Shown piece by piece: positions 55,078-64,000 of a stretch of DNA of 64,000 nt. The notes under the pieces were generated by a model. It was not told where the DNA came from. It did no database searches and saw nothing but the letters and a program-made list of their open reading frames with translations. Position 1 is the first letter of the stretch, and every line of letters starts with the position of its first letter. This stretch comes from Clostridiales bacterium 1_7_47FAA (GTDB taxonomy: Bacteria; Bacillota; Clostridia; Lachnospirales; Lachnospiraceae): assembly GCA_000155435.1 (NCBI GenBank), contig DS990261.1, positions 304,750-368,749 of the forward strand, written 5' to 3'. A program made the translations under genes and the position numbers.

Positions 55078-57330
55078 ATGGCAGGCGTACGGATGGTATT
55101 CCAGGGCAAGTACAGATTTGCTGCATGGGATAAAAGCAGGATAATAATGAAAACAGACGGAAGCCTTGATGTCCTGGCAGAAAAAGGCGGAGGAGTCCCG
55201 GTATCCGAAAGCGGTATGGATGACAGGTTTAATCTTTATGGGATGCATAAAAATGAAACAGTCATCCAGGCAATGAATGGAAATTATATTTCATGGACAC
55301 CGCGGTTTGGCTATCAGGCAGACCAGGAGGAACAGGAGACAGCAGAGATTTTACGGATTATCAAAAAAACAGAGGAACTGTGGTTTTTTTACCGTGAAGA
55401 TAAAGAAAGAAACAGATATTACATGAATGTGGAGGATGGTCATCTGTCAGAGATATCCATCGGTCAGGAGGAAGGATTGCCGGATACAGCCTGTTTCCAT
55501 GTTGAGACAATTACAGGCAGCCTTAGCCAGCTGGTGCTTTGCGGGGCCAGGGGGGCAGACCTGGAATGGGCGGATTTAAGATATGCGGTTTTGCGGAATG
55601 TGGATATGACGGAATGTTCCATGATAAAAACCACACTGGCATGTGCGGATGTCTGCGGTACCATGTTTGACCGGGCGCTGATGAACCTATGTGACTGTAG
55701 GAATATGGACTGCAGAGGCGCCAGCTTCATACAGGCTTCCCTTATACAGTGTAATGCTTCAGACCTTAACGCGGCTGGGGGGACATTTACCCAGGCAGTG
55801 CTCAGGGGGAGCTGTCTGGACCGGGCCAGCCTGCGGGGGGCTATTTTGCAGGGAGTGGATTTTTCGGACACCTCCTGTCTGGAAACAGACTTTACGGAAT
55901 CGGCCCTGGATGGCACCACTGTGTTTAAAGGGGCTAAGATGATCCGGTGTAATTTCCGCAGGATGAACCTGAAAGGGCTGCATATGAAAGGTACGGATTT
56001 GGAAGAGACGTATTTTGACGGGGCGGATCTGACAGGAGCGGACCTTAGCTATGCAAATCTGAAAAGGGCCAGTTTTACACAGGGAGCCTGTCTGATGAAT
56101 GCCTGTCTTGCCAATGCCTGCCTGCAGGAATCTGACTTTACAGGCGCTGTCCTTGGAAGCAGCATGGATTTAAACTCCCTTGCAGCGGACCTGACAGACG
56201 CCTATATGCCGGACGCCGTGTTCAACCGGGCAGACTTAAACGGGGTAAATATGAGCGGGGTTAACTGGTACGGTTCCCATGCGGGCGCCACAGGAGCATA
56301 TATGCATCATGTTAATTTTACAGGGGCTAACCTGGGCACCATGAATTTCACCCAGGCTGATTTAAAGGGCTGCATATTTGACCGGGCCGTGCTTATCGGC
56401 ACAAACTTCAGAGGAGCCGTGCTGCGCCCTGGTGATGGCGGCAGGCGTGTTTCATTTGCTGACGCATCCATCCAGGGAGCGGATTTCTTTGCCAGTGAAA
56501 TTGAAGACGCCATATTTACCAATGCCGCGGCAGCGGTTCCTGTGGAATGGTACTTTTCCCTGGATGGGAAAAAGTCCGCCCAATACCGGCAGATACTGAA
56601 CCATGATAACGAACCGGTGTTTGAGGAATTGCGGGAGGTTTTTTCTTATCATGGAATCCATCTTGCAAAGGATGCCTATGTAAAGGTTGAAGAGGATAAT
56701 TATAGATGGAAGATCATGTCGGGGACAGGGGAGCCTGTTTACCAGATTACAATGGAATTTGGCCTGCTTCAGGTAAGGGGAGGGATTGACGGTGTCCCGC
56801 TTATGTCCATAGACGGCAGGGAAGATATTATCCGGCAGCTGGACCGCTGCGTCATACCGACCGGGCTGCAAAGCATTTTCAGGGACAGCGGATATGGGCT
56901 GGACAAGGATGCGGCAGTGTATGTTGTAGAAGCCGGAACGTGCTGGAGTATTGACAATGGCACCTTCCATCAGGCAAAACTGAAATGGGGATATCTGGAG
57001 TTTTATATTGTACGCAAGCCGGGAGGAAGCCTTAATGTATACGGTACGGTATTTGGAACAGTGAGGATTGGACCTGGACATGTTTATGAACAGCAGAGGA
57101 ATGTGATGGCAGCCACCAAATGGATACCTGACTTATTAAAGGGTGAAAGCATCTGCCCAAACGGACAGAATATATCAGTGGTTACCGATAAAAGACCCTC
57201 TGTGCGCATGACTTGGGAACAGGTTTTAAAGGCCGCGCTCCTGCCAAGGGAACCGGAGTGCATACCCGGTCCCATGACATGGTGTTCGCGGGAAAGGGGA
57301 TGTAGTATAAGTGTATATGCAGAAAGATGA
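55078..57330 (+). CDS. Pentapeptide-repeat protein with unknown N- and C-terminal modules
   Basis: 750 residues from ATG 55078 (GGAAAGGGAGAAAGGA). Residues 1-150 are strand-rich ([20 protein letters not shown]). Residues about 155-490 hold A(D/N)LXX-type pentapeptide repeats ([34 protein letters not shown]) that should form a right-handed quadrilateral beta helix. Residues 512-570 ([20 protein letters not shown]) and 587-645 ([20 protein letters not shown]) are two copies of a module also seen in the 1316-residue protein. No signal peptide. Its last 14 bases overlap the PKS gene. Not a typical short Qnr/MfpA-like DNA mimic. Confidence 0.88.
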   Translation: MAGVRMVFQGKYRFAAWDKSRIIMKTDGSLDVLAEKGGGVPVSESGMDDRFNLYGMHKNETVIQAMNGNYISWTPRFGYQADQEEQETAEILRIIKKTEELWFFYREDKERNRYYMNVEDGHLSEISIGQEEGLPDTACFHVETITGSLSQLVLCGARGADLEWADLRYAVLRNVDMTECSMIKTTLACADVCGTMFDRALMNLCDCRNMDCRGASFIQASLIQCNASDLNAAGGTFTQAVLRGSCLDRASLRGAILQGVDFSDTSCLETDFTESALDGTTVFKGAKMIRCNFRRMNLKGLHMKGTDLEETYFDGADLTGADLSYANLKRASFTQGACLMNACLANACLQESDFTGAVLGSSMDLNSLAADLTDAYMPDAVFNRADLNGVNMSGVNWYGSHAGATGAYMHHVNFTGANLGTMNFTQADLKGCIFDRAVLIGTNFRGAVLRPGDGGRRVSFADASIQGADFFASEIEDAIFTNAAAAVPVEWYFSLDGKKSAQYRQILNHDNEPVFEELREVFSYHGIHLAKDAYVKVEEDNYRWKIMSGTGEPVYQITMEFGLLQVRGGIDGVPLMSIDGREDIIRQLDRCVIPTGLQSIFRDSGYGLDKDAAVYVVEAGTCWSIDNGTFHQAKLKWGYLEFYIVRKPGGSLNVYGTVFGTVRIGPGHVYEQQRNVMAATKWIPDLLKGESICPNGQNISVVTDKRPSVRMTWEQVLKAALLPREPECIPGPMTWCSRERGCSISVYAER

Positions 57331-60300
57331 CCGCAGAATTGCGGTGGTGGCAATGGGCTGCAGGTTCCCGGGAAAAGCCGGTACACCGGAGCATTTCTGG
57401 GCCATGCTTAAAAACCGGACAGATGCCATAAGCCAGATTCCGGAGGACCGGTGGGATATCACACATTTTTATGACAAGGACAGGGAGGCCCCGGGAAAGA
57501 GTATTTCCAAATGGGGCGGCTTTCTGGAAGGAGTGGATTTATTTGATGCGGATTTTTTCGGCATATCCGGGACAGAGGCAAAATATATGGATCCACAGCA
57601 GAGGATCCTTCTGGAACTGACCTGGGAAACGCTTGAGAATGGCGGTTATGTACCCCGGAAACTGAGGGGAAGCCGCACCGGGGTATTTGTAGGGAATTTT
57701 GGTTCTGATTACCTGATCATGCAGCGCAGGGAACAGGGAGGAAGGGGCATCAACAGCTTTTCCGCGGCCGGCAGTTCAGCTACCATGCTGTCCAACCGGA
57801 TATCCTACCTATATGATTTCAAGGGGCCGTCCATATCCATTGACACGGCATGCTCCTCTTCACTGGCAGCCGTCCATCAGGCATGCTTAAGCCTGGAGGA
57901 AGGGGATTGTGATATGGCCCTGGCGGCAGGGGTACAGCTCCTGCTGACACCGGATTCCTTTATTGTGGAGAGCAAAAGCGGCTTTCTTTCCCCAACCGGC
58001 AGGTGCAGGGCATTTGCAGAGGAGGCAGATGGATACGTAAGGGGCGAGGGGGCGGGTATGGTATTGCTCAAACGCCTGGAAGATGCTGTACGCGACCATG
58101 ACCGGGTATGTGGAATCATCCTGTCCAGCGGAATGAACCAGGATGGGAAATCAAGTGGCATATATGCGCCTGATGAACAGGCGCAGGCACGGCTCATGGA
58201 GGCTGTCTGCAGCCGCGCTGGGATCCGGCCAAAAGATGTGCAGTACGTGGAAGCCCATGGAACCGGCACCAAAGCAGGCGACCAGGTGGAGGCGGCGTCC
58301 ATCTCCAGGATATATGGAAGGGAAAAGGAGCATCCGCTCTATATCGGTTCCGTCAAAACAAATATCGGACATGGTGAATCCGCTGCCGGGATGGCCGGGC
58401 TTATAAAACTTCTTCTGGCCATGGAGCATGGGGAGATTCCGGCCACCCTTCACTGCAATCATCCAAGGAGGGAACTGGCCCTGAAAGAAAACGGGATTGA
58501 GGTGGTGACAGAAAACAGGAAGTGGATGCCGGAACATGGAAAGAGGACAGGGGCAGTCAACTCCTTTGGATATGGCGGGACGAATGTCCATATGATTGTG
58601 CAAAAAGAGGAAGCACAGGAAAACGGGACAGTGCATACAAGGGAAATTTATCTCCTGCCCCTTTCCGGAACCAGTGAGGCTGCCCTGGACAATCTGGCAG
58701 CCAGGTACGCAGAGACATTGCCGGGCCAGGATACATTATGGGATATATGTTACACGGCGGCGGTAAGGAGGAGCCACTATCCCTTCCGGGCCATACTGGT
58801 ATTTACCAGCAGGGAAGAACTGGTCGATATACTGGCAGAGGCATGGACAAAGACAGGGGGAGTACGGTCTTTACCGCAAGGACAGCTGGTAATGTCCGGC
58901 AGGCTGAAGCAGCATCTGGGTCATTCAGGACAGGAAGAAATATACCAGTGTGTACGGCCGTATCTGGATGGGGAGGAATTTGAATGGGAACACATCTATC
59001 CGGATGGGAAGCTGGCTGCATTGCCAGGCAGCTGCTTTCAGAAAAAATCTTACTGGAACGAGAGCAGGGAGAGCAGGTCCTACAGACTTTGGCCTGCAGA
59101 TAGTCCGTTATTAGGACGGCGTCTGGCTGTGGCGGGATATGGATGGGAACAGGAGATATCCTTGGAAAGCCATCGGTATCTGTCCGGCCATAAAGTGAAG
59201 GGGCGGCTGCTTTATCCAGGGGCAGGATATATATGCACTATGGCAGATGCGGGCAGGATCCTGGAAATGGATAAAAACATCCGGCAGTATCCGGTACAAC
59301 AGGAAAACGGCTGGTGCCTGAACAATATCTGTTTTCAGTACCCGTTGTATATGGGAAATGAAAGGTCGTGGATTCAGATATTCACAGATGAGCTGACAGG
59401 AAACAGCAGGATATATGGCCAGCACCGTAACGGTGGATTCCTGCTTCTTGCCTCCGGGCACAGGGGAAATTTTGAATCAGGCAGCTGGCTGCCCGGCAAT
59501 CCGGAAAGTCTGAAATCCGGGCTTTTGGTCCATATGCACCAGGAGGAGGTTTATGGAAAACTGAAAGAACGGGGCTTTCTCTATGAAGGTCACTTTAAAG
59601 GCATTGAGGAAGCATGGTGCGGCACGGACGCCTGTCTTGCCAGGATATCCGTGGCAGACAGCGGGGAATGGAATACCTGGGAGGTTGACTGCTGTTTCCA
59701 GGCTTTGCTGGCAGCGGAGTTTGAGACTGATTTAAACGGGGATTTTGGGTTCCAGATTCCGTCGGGAATCCGCAGATGTGCCATGGGACGGAAAAAGGGA
59801 CCGTATATTTACGTTTATACTGCATTGGAGTCCAGGACAGGAATCTCTACGGTTGGTAATGCCTTTATCTATTCTGCTGCAGGGGAGTGTCTGGGCCGGA
59901 TAGAAGGTTTTATAAAGGAATCGCCGGATAAGGGAAACAAGCCGGTTGGAAAAGAGGAAAGTCTCTGGGATAAAACATTTTTGGAACAAACCCGCGGGGC
60001 CGGTGTATACGACGGGACTGGCCCGGTTGGTGGAAGGGGCGGTGCGGCTGGTGGGCCTGGCGCAGCTGACGGGTCCCGGTACCCCGGTTCATATATGCCC
60101 GGACAGACCGGGGATATCCTTTCTGTCAGAAATAAGATACTGGATATAATTGCAGATGCCTTAAGCCTGGATGCTGATTCCCTGGATGAGGGGCAGTCCC
60201 TTGCGCAAATGGAGCCGGATTCCTTATCCATATACGCAATCAAGGCTGATTTGGAAGATATGCTTAAGATACAAGTGTCCCTGGATGGACTTCAGGGCAG

Positions 60301-60364
60301 TCAGCCCTTGGGGGAATGGATGGATACGATTCTTAAGGATTATGGATACCTTAGAAACCAATAG
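57317..60364 (+). CDS. Stand-alone KS-DH-ACP polyketide synthase protein
   Basis: 1015 residues from ATG 57317 (GTG 57311 also possible), overlapping the upstream gene by 14 bp. Ketosynthase, residues 8-430: Cys179 in DTACSSS, His314 in EAHGTG, His352 in NIGHGES complete the triad. After a linker comes a PKS dehydratase: His625 in [10 protein letters not shown] and Asp791 with Gln795 in DCCFQ. A Gly/Pro linker leads to an acyl carrier domain with Ser969 in EPDSLS. No acyltransferase, ketoreductase or thioesterase is present, so partners must act in trans. Only biosynthetic gene of the operon; the product is unknown. Confidence 0.93.
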   Translation: MQKDDRRIAVVAMGCRFPGKAGTPEHFWAMLKNRTDAISQIPEDRWDITHFYDKDREAPGKSISKWGGFLEGVDLFDADFFGISGTEAKYMDPQQRILLELTWETLENGGYVPRKLRGSRTGVFVGNFGSDYLIMQRREQGGRGINSFSAAGSSATMLSNRISYLYDFKGPSISIDTACSSSLAAVHQACLSLEEGDCDMALAAGVQLLLTPDSFIVESKSGFLSPTGRCRAFAEEADGYVRGEGAGMVLLKRLEDAVRDHDRVCGIILSSGMNQDGKSSGIYAPDEQAQARLMEAVCSRAGIRPKDVQYVEAHGTGTKAGDQVEAASISRIYGREKEHPLYIGSVKTNIGHGESAAGMAGLIKLLLAMEHGEIPATLHCNHPRRELALKENGIEVVTENRKWMPEHGKRTGAVNSFGYGGTNVHMIVQKEEAQENGTVHTREIYLLPLSGTSEAALDNLAARYAETLPGQDTLWDICYTAAVRRSHYPFRAILVFTSREELVDILAEAWTKTGGVRSLPQGQLVMSGRLKQHLGHSGQEEIYQCVRPYLDGEEFEWEHIYPDGKLAALPGSCFQKKSYWNESRESRSYRLWPADSPLLGRRLAVAGYGWEQEISLESHRYLSGHKVKGRLLYPGAGYICTMADAGRILEMDKNIRQYPVQQENGWCLNNICFQYPLYMGNERSWIQIFTDELTGNSRIYGQHRNGGFLLLASGHRGNFESGSWLPGNPESLKSGLLVHMHQEEVYGKLKERGFLYEGHFKGIEEAWCGTDACLARISVADSGEWNTWEVDCCFQALLAAEFETDLNGDFGFQIPSGIRRCAMGRKKGPYIYVYTALESRTGISTVGNAFIYSAAGECLGRIEGFIKESPDKGNKPVGKEESLWDKTFLEQTRGAGVYDGTGPVGGRGGAAGGPGAADGSRYPGSYMPGQTGDILSVRNKILDIIADALSLDADSLDEGQSLAQMEPDSLSIYAIKADLEDMLKIQVSLDGLQGSQPLGEWMDTILKDYGYLRNQ

Positions 60365-60366
60365 CA

Positions 60367-60429
60367 GAAGTGCCGCTCCTGACATGGAATATGGTACAGG
60401 TACCATACCATGTCACCAGGCGGTACTTC
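60367..60429 (+). other. Long two-part hairpin directly after the PKS stop codon
   Basis: Outer arms GAAGTGCCGC (60367-60376) and GCGGTACTTC (60420-60429) pair over 10 bases with one G-U. Inner arms GACATGG-AA-TATGGTAC and GTACCATA-CCATGTC pair over 15 bases with a two-base bulge and a two-base loop. It starts three bases after the stop. No T run follows, so it may stabilise or process the operon mRNA, or be a small mobile-hairpin relic. Confidence 0.7.
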
Positions 60430-60611
60430 CGTCTTACAGGCATGGAAAGCACATCTGATTGGTCAGCGGATAAGACTGTGCCATACTGCCAAAAGAAAAC
60501 GTTATACTTTGACAAGAATATCGATTTCTTACAAAGAATATTGGTTTTAACAGAATAATTAACAGAAATTTTATTCAAAATGTAGAAAATGCACAAAAAA
60601 TATGCGATGTA

Positions 60612-60641
60612 TTGACATACAGTTGTCTATTGTGATAGACT
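60612..60641 (+). promoter_or_regulatory. Promoter of the guanine deaminase/permease operon
   Basis: TTGACA (60612-60617) and TAGACT (60636-60641) are 18 bp apart, upstream of the riboswitch. GTCTAT-TGTG-ATAGAC (60625-60640) is a perfect 6-bp-arm palindrome over the -10 and could be a second control site. The stretch 60430-60611 is AT-rich with nothing else recognised. Confidence 0.68.
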
Positions 60642-60686
60642 CAAGTTGTCAGAAGATGACGTAACTAAATAAAAGTATAAGTATTC

Positions 60687-60755
60687 AAAACTTATATATG
60701 CTCAAAATAGGTTGAGCGTTTCTACCAACTACCGTAATAGTTGACTATAAGTTTT
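60687..60755 (+). ncRNA. Purine riboswitch aptamer, guanine class
   Basis: P1 pairs AAAACTTATA (60687-60696) with TATAAGTTTT (60746-60755). P2 is GCTCAA/TTGAGC, followed by the J2/3 core GTTTCTACC; P3 is AACTA/TAGTT with loop CCGTAA. The ligand-discriminating base, in J3/1 GACTAT, is C (60745), which pairs with guanine or hypoxanthine; adenine aptamers have U here. It precedes guanine deaminase and an NCS2 permease. AACTACCG (60727-60734) can pair with CGGTGGTT (60813-60820) before a T run, a possible terminator, but the platform is unproven. Confidence 0.93.
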
Positions 60756-60808
60756 CACAATCAGTACTGCCCGGGGCGCCGGGGACAGACAGTTGTGGAA
60801 CCTTAGGA

Positions 60809-60847
60809 ACAGCGGTGGTTTTTTTATTTGCCCGGGCCCGCCGCTGT
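60809..60847 (+). promoter_or_regulatory. Possible expression platform of the purine riboswitch
   Basis: ACAGCGGTGG (60809-60818) can pair with CCGCCGCTGT (60838-60847), enclosing a run of seven T, or its CGGTGGTT portion can instead pair back into aptamer P3. The two pairings exclude each other, as expected for a ligand-controlled switch. This is structural inference. Confidence 0.4.
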
Positions 60848-60874
60848 CCAGGTGGATACGGACAGGAGGAGCAT

Positions 60875-62149
60875 ATGGCAGAGAATTTTGTATTAAAAGG
60901 CAATATCTGCTACAGCCAGGATGCCCAGACCCTTGTAACCGTAGAACAGGGATATCTGGTATGTCTGGATGGCAGGTCGGCCGGAGTGTACAGAGAACTT
61001 CCCCAAGAGTATGCATCATTTCCCCTGACGGATTATGGAGACCGGATGATTGTTCCGGGGCTTGTGGATCTGCATCTCCATGCGCCACAGTATTCATTCA
61101 GGGGACTTGGTATGGACTTAGAACTGCTGGAATGGCTGAATACAAGGACATTCCCGGAGGAAGCCAAGTACAGGGACACGGAGTATGCGAAGAAAGCATA
61201 TTCCATATTTGCGGATAACATGAAACGCAGCGCTACAACAAGAGCATGTATTTTTGCCACCCTTCACAGGGAAGCCACCGAGGTACTGATGGATCTGATG
61301 GAGGAAAGCGGATTAAAGACCATGATTGGAAAGGTGAACATGGACAGGAACAGTCCTGACTTTCTGATTGAGGACAGCGCAGAGGCGTCTGCAGAAGAAA
61401 CCGTGAGATGGCTGGAGGAGATAAGCGGCAGGTACAGGAACACGGAACCGATCCTCACGCCGCGTTTCATCCCAACCTGTTCCGATGAACTGATGGAAAG
61501 GCTGAAGGAGATACAGACCCGCTACGGTCTGGCCATGCAGTCCCATCTGTCGGAGAACCAGGGGGAGATTGCATGGGTAAAGGAGCTTTGTCCATGGTCC
61601 GGATTTTATGGGGATGCATACGACCATTTCGGACTGTTTGGCAATGGCGTGAGGACCATCATGGCCCACTGCGTATGGCCGCCTGAGGAGGAGGTCGCCA
61701 GGATGCGGGATAACGGAGTGTTTGTTGCCCATTGTCCCCAGTCCAATACCAACCTGTCATCCGGAATCGCGCCGGTGAGGACCTATCTCGATGAGGGCAT
61801 CCAGGTGGGACTTGGGACAGATGTGGCTGGGGGCGTTGGGGAATCCATATTCCGGGCCATGGCAGACGCCATCCAGGTATCAAAGCTGCGCTGGAGACTG
61901 GTGGATGAGAGCCTTAAGCCACTGACCGTGGAAGAAGCATTTTACCTGGGAACCAAGGGCGGCGGGGCCTTCTTTGGAAAGACAGGAAGCTTTGAACAGG
62001 GGTATGAACTGGACGCAGTGGTACTGAATGATGAAAGCCTCAGGCATCCGCAGCCGCTGGATTTAAAAGACAGGCTGGAGCGGTTCATCTACATTTCAGA
62101 TGAACGTCATATAGATGCCAAGTATGTAGCCGGCTGCCAGGTATTCTGA
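60875..62149 (+). CDS. guaD: Guanine deaminase-type amidohydrolase
   Basis: 424 residues from ATG 60875 behind AGGAGGAG. Amidohydrolase metal ligands: the HLH of GLVDLHLHAP, H in MQSHLSENQGEIAW, H in MAHCVWPP, and D in GLGTDVAGGV. The 9-residue segment DLHLHAPQY matches guanine deaminases. It converts guanine to xanthine in the cytoplasm. It is under a guanine-class riboswitch and 105 bp upstream of a purine permease. Confidence 0.94.
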   Translation: MAENFVLKGNICYSQDAQTLVTVEQGYLVCLDGRSAGVYRELPQEYASFPLTDYGDRMIVPGLVDLHLHAPQYSFRGLGMDLELLEWLNTRTFPEEAKYRDTEYAKKAYSIFADNMKRSATTRACIFATLHREATEVLMDLMEESGLKTMIGKVNMDRNSPDFLIEDSAEASAEETVRWLEEISGRYRNTEPILTPRFIPTCSDELMERLKEIQTRYGLAMQSHLSENQGEIAWVKELCPWSGFYGDAYDHFGLFGNGVRTIMAHCVWPPEEEVARMRDNGVFVAHCPQSNTNLSSGIAPVRTYLDEGIQVGLGTDVAGGVGESIFRAMADAIQVSKLRWRLVDESLKPLTVEEAFYLGTKGGGAFFGKTGSFEQGYELDAVVLNDESLRHPQPLDLKDRLERFIYISDERHIDAKYVAGCQVF

Positions 62150-62254
62150 ACAAGCCGGAATTAAAACTGAATATGTGAGAAAGAGCGGTAAGGGGTAAAC
62201 GTTCTTTAGATAGAAGTAAAACCACATGTACTTAAAACCAAGGAGGTATGAAGT

Positions 62255-63640
62255 ATGGAAAACAAAGCAAATCAGGGGTTTTTAGAAAAAGTATTTCATC
62301 TATCAGAACATCACACAGACGTGAAGACAGAAATCATCGCGGGAATCACGACATTCATGACCATGGCGTACATACTTGCAGTTAACCCGAACATCTTAAG
62401 CGCCACAGGCATGGACAGGGGAGCTGTTTTCACAGCCACCGCACTTGCGTCACTGGTGGCGACCCTGCTCATGGCGGCATTTGCAAACTATCCCTTCGTA
62501 CTGGCTCCCGGCATGGGACTGAACGCCTACTTTGCTTACACCGTTGTACTGCAGATGGGTTACACATGGCAGATGGCCCTGGCAGCCGTATTCGTGGAAG
62601 GTGTCATCTTCATCCTGCTGTCACTGACCAATGTCCGTGAAGCCATCTTCAACGCCATACCAATGAACCTGAAACATGCAGTATCCGCTGGTATCGGACT
62701 TTTCATTGCATTCATCGGTTTACAGAATGCCAAGATTGTAGTGGACAGCGCCACGCTTGTATCCGTGTTTTCATTTAAGGGATCCTTGGAGGCAGGGACC
62801 TTTAACTCAGTAGGCATCACGGTGCTTCTGGCCCTGTTAGGCGTACTGATAACCGGTATCCTGGTTGTGAAGAATGTAAAGGGTAACATCCTTTGGGGAA
62901 TCCTGATTACCTGGATCTTAGGAATCATCTGTGAAGTGACCGGACTGTACCAGCCCAATGCAGAGCTTGGCATGTTCAGCGTATTACCGGATTTTTCAAG
63001 CGGACTTGGTATCCCAAGCATGGCATCTACCTTTTTCAAGATGGACTTCTCCGGTATCCTGTCACTGAACTTCGTGACCATCATGTTTGCATTCCTGTTC
63101 GTGGATATGTTTGATACACTGGGAACCCTGATTGGTGTTGCATCCAAGGCCGACATGCTGGATAAGGACGGAAAGCTTCCGAAAATCAGGGGCGCGCTTC
63201 TGTCCGATGCCATCGGTACCTCCCTTGGCGCTGTATTTGGTACATCCACCACAACCACGTTTGTAGAGAGTGCATCCGGTGTTGCTGAAGGCGGAAGAAC
63301 AGGCCTTACATCCGTAGTAGCTGCTATTTTCTTCGGACTGTCCCTGTTCCTGTCACCGATTTTCCTGGCCATCCCGTCATTTGCAACGGCTCCGGCCCTG
63401 ATTATCGTAGGTTTCCTGATGATATCCTCTGTCCTGAAGATTGACTTTAACGATTTCACGGAAGCCATCCCAAGCTACATCGCAATGCCTTTCATGTACA
63501 GTATTTCCGAAGGTATTGCAATGGGCGTCATCTCCTACGTGGTAATCAATGTAGTGACCGGCCATGCGAAAGATAAGAAAATCAGCCTGTTAATGTATGT
63601 CCTAGCTGTGCTGTTTGTTCTGAAATACGTATTGATTTAA
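62255..63640 (+). CDS. NCS2 family purine permease (AzgA/PbuG-like)
   Basis: 461 residues with about 12 membrane helices, from ATG 62255 behind AAGGAGG. The opening TEIIAGITTFMTMAYILAVN and the motif GMGLNAYFAYTVV are typical of the AzgA/PbuG branch that imports guanine, hypoxanthine or adenine by proton symport. A core segment has FLFVDMFDTLGTLIGVASKA. Its place after guaD and a guanine riboswitch supports guanine/hypoxanthine uptake. Confidence 0.95.
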   Translation: MENKANQGFLEKVFHLSEHHTDVKTEIIAGITTFMTMAYILAVNPNILSATGMDRGAVFTATALASLVATLLMAAFANYPFVLAPGMGLNAYFAYTVVLQMGYTWQMALAAVFVEGVIFILLSLTNVREAIFNAIPMNLKHAVSAGIGLFIAFIGLQNAKIVVDSATLVSVFSFKGSLEAGTFNSVGITVLLALLGVLITGILVVKNVKGNILWGILITWILGIICEVTGLYQPNAELGMFSVLPDFSSGLGIPSMASTFFKMDFSGILSLNFVTIMFAFLFVDMFDTLGTLIGVASKADMLDKDGKLPKIRGALLSDAIGTSLGAVFGTSTTTTFVESASGVAEGGRTGLTSVVAAIFFGLSLFLSPIFLAIPSFATAPALIIVGFLMISSVLKIDFNDFTEAIPSYIAMPFMYSISEGIAMGVISYVVINVVTGHAKDKKISLLMYVLAVLFVLKYVLI

Positions 63641-63680
63641 CTACTGATATAATTAATTTTGCACACAGGCGCCTGAATGA

Positions 63681-64000
63681 CAGGCGTTAAGTGCTACAGA
63701 GGAAACTTCGTGATACTAAGTTCGAAAGGACCTCACTAAGTATCACGGAGTGCTTTCGCACCTAAGCGCCTAAAAGGCAGGCGCTAAGTGCCACAGAGGA
63801 AACTTCGTGATACTAAGTTCGAAAGGACCTCACTAAGTATCACGAAGTGCTTTCGCACCTAAGCGCCTAAAAGACAGGCGCTAAGTGCCACAGAGGAAAC
63901 TTCGTGATACTAAGTTCGAGAAAGGACCTCACTAAGTATCACGAAGTGCTTTCGCACCTAAGCGCCTAAAAGACAGGCGCTAAGTGCTCAATGCAGGAGG
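63681..64000 (+). repeat. 97-bp structured tandem repeats running to the window edge
   Basis: The word CAGGCG(C/T)TAA recurs at 63681, 63778, 63875 and 63974, spacing 97, 97 and 99 bp. Each unit folds: ACTTCGTGATACT pairs with AGTATCACGAAGT (13 bp), GTGC-TTTC-GCAC follows, and GCGCCT pairs with AGGCGC. Copies differ at only a few positions, including a two-base insert in copy 3. No open frame is supported and there are no variable spacers. The array may continue outside the window and probably acts as RNA or DNA structure. Confidence 0.92.

Noticed and set aside
57311-57330. Frameshift joining the pentapeptide and PKS genes into one protein
   Set aside because: A 14-bp overlap with a separate start is normal coupling, and both proteins have complete domain ends.
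57317-58650. FabF (KAS II) of primary fatty acid synthesis
   Set aside because: The same polypeptide continues into a dehydratase and carrier domain, and the KS has PKS-type motifs such as DTACSSS.
47510-60364. Prophage or integrative conjugative element
   Set aside because: Despite ImmR/ImmA-like control there is no integrase, terminase, capsid, relaxase or attachment-site duplication visible.
63681-64000. CRISPR array
   Set aside because: The whole 97-bp unit is repeated with no unique spacers, and no cas genes are present.

Overview
The window reads like a chromosomal segment of a low-to-mid GC anaerobic Firmicute of the Lachnospiraceae, most like the Enterocloster / Clostridium clostridioforme group. 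This rests on the gene set (bifunctional ArgJ arginine pathway, TRAP transporter with an iron alcohol dehydrogenase, guanine riboswitch, Ktr potassium system, many XRE regulators), strong AGGAGG ribosome sites and codon style. The genus is an inference. No rRNA, tRNA, integrase, transposase or CRISPR array was found.

Layout. 1-8.5 kb: a LysR gene cut by the window edge, an Lrp/AsnC regulator with a D-amino-acid-type aminotransferase, an ApbE lipoprotein, GtrA and YfhO membrane proteins, and argH. 8.5-9.1 kb: non-coding minisatellites. 9.1-14.5 kb: a Crp/Fnr regulator and a leftward four-gene ABC-2/GldG/DUF4340 export operon. 14.7-21.9 kb: transketolase, a very large Lhr-type helicase and a GNAT. 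21.9-27.7 kb: a GntR/LacI hybrid regulator, an iron alcohol dehydrogenase and a TRAP transporter, joined by a shared palindromic operator. 27.7-34.9 kb: a HIT protein, leftward argG and rightward argC-GNAT-argJ-argB-argD. 35.4-41.8 kb: a MacA/MacB-type efflux system with two TolC-like proteins. 41.9-43.0 kb: a small self-regulated membrane protein/XRE/NUDIX operon. 43.1-47.5 kb: a KdpDE-type two-component system divergent from ktrBA.

The most unusual part is 47.5-60.4 kb. A leftward XRE repressor and ImmA/IrrE-type protease pair faces a rightward six-gene operon. That operon encodes a 1316-residue protein of unknown family with amphipathic and hydrophobic helices and an NHL-like segment, a 59-residue small protein, two GGX-repeat (polyglycine-II-like) proteins, a pentapeptide-repeat protein and a stand-alone KS-DH-ACP polyketide-synthase protein. 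None has a visible secretion signal. Shared sequence modules link several of the proteins, and three copies of a 17-bp operator surround a strong promoter. This looks like a stress-derepressed, undescribed assembly or effector system; its function cannot be read from the sequence.

60.6-63.6 kb: a guanine-class purine riboswitch precedes guanine deaminase and an NCS2 purine permease. 63.7-64.0 kb: 97-bp structured tandem repeats run to the window edge. Short tandem repeats with periods divisible by three recur in intergenic DNA and inside at least eight genes, which appears to be a general trait of this genome.
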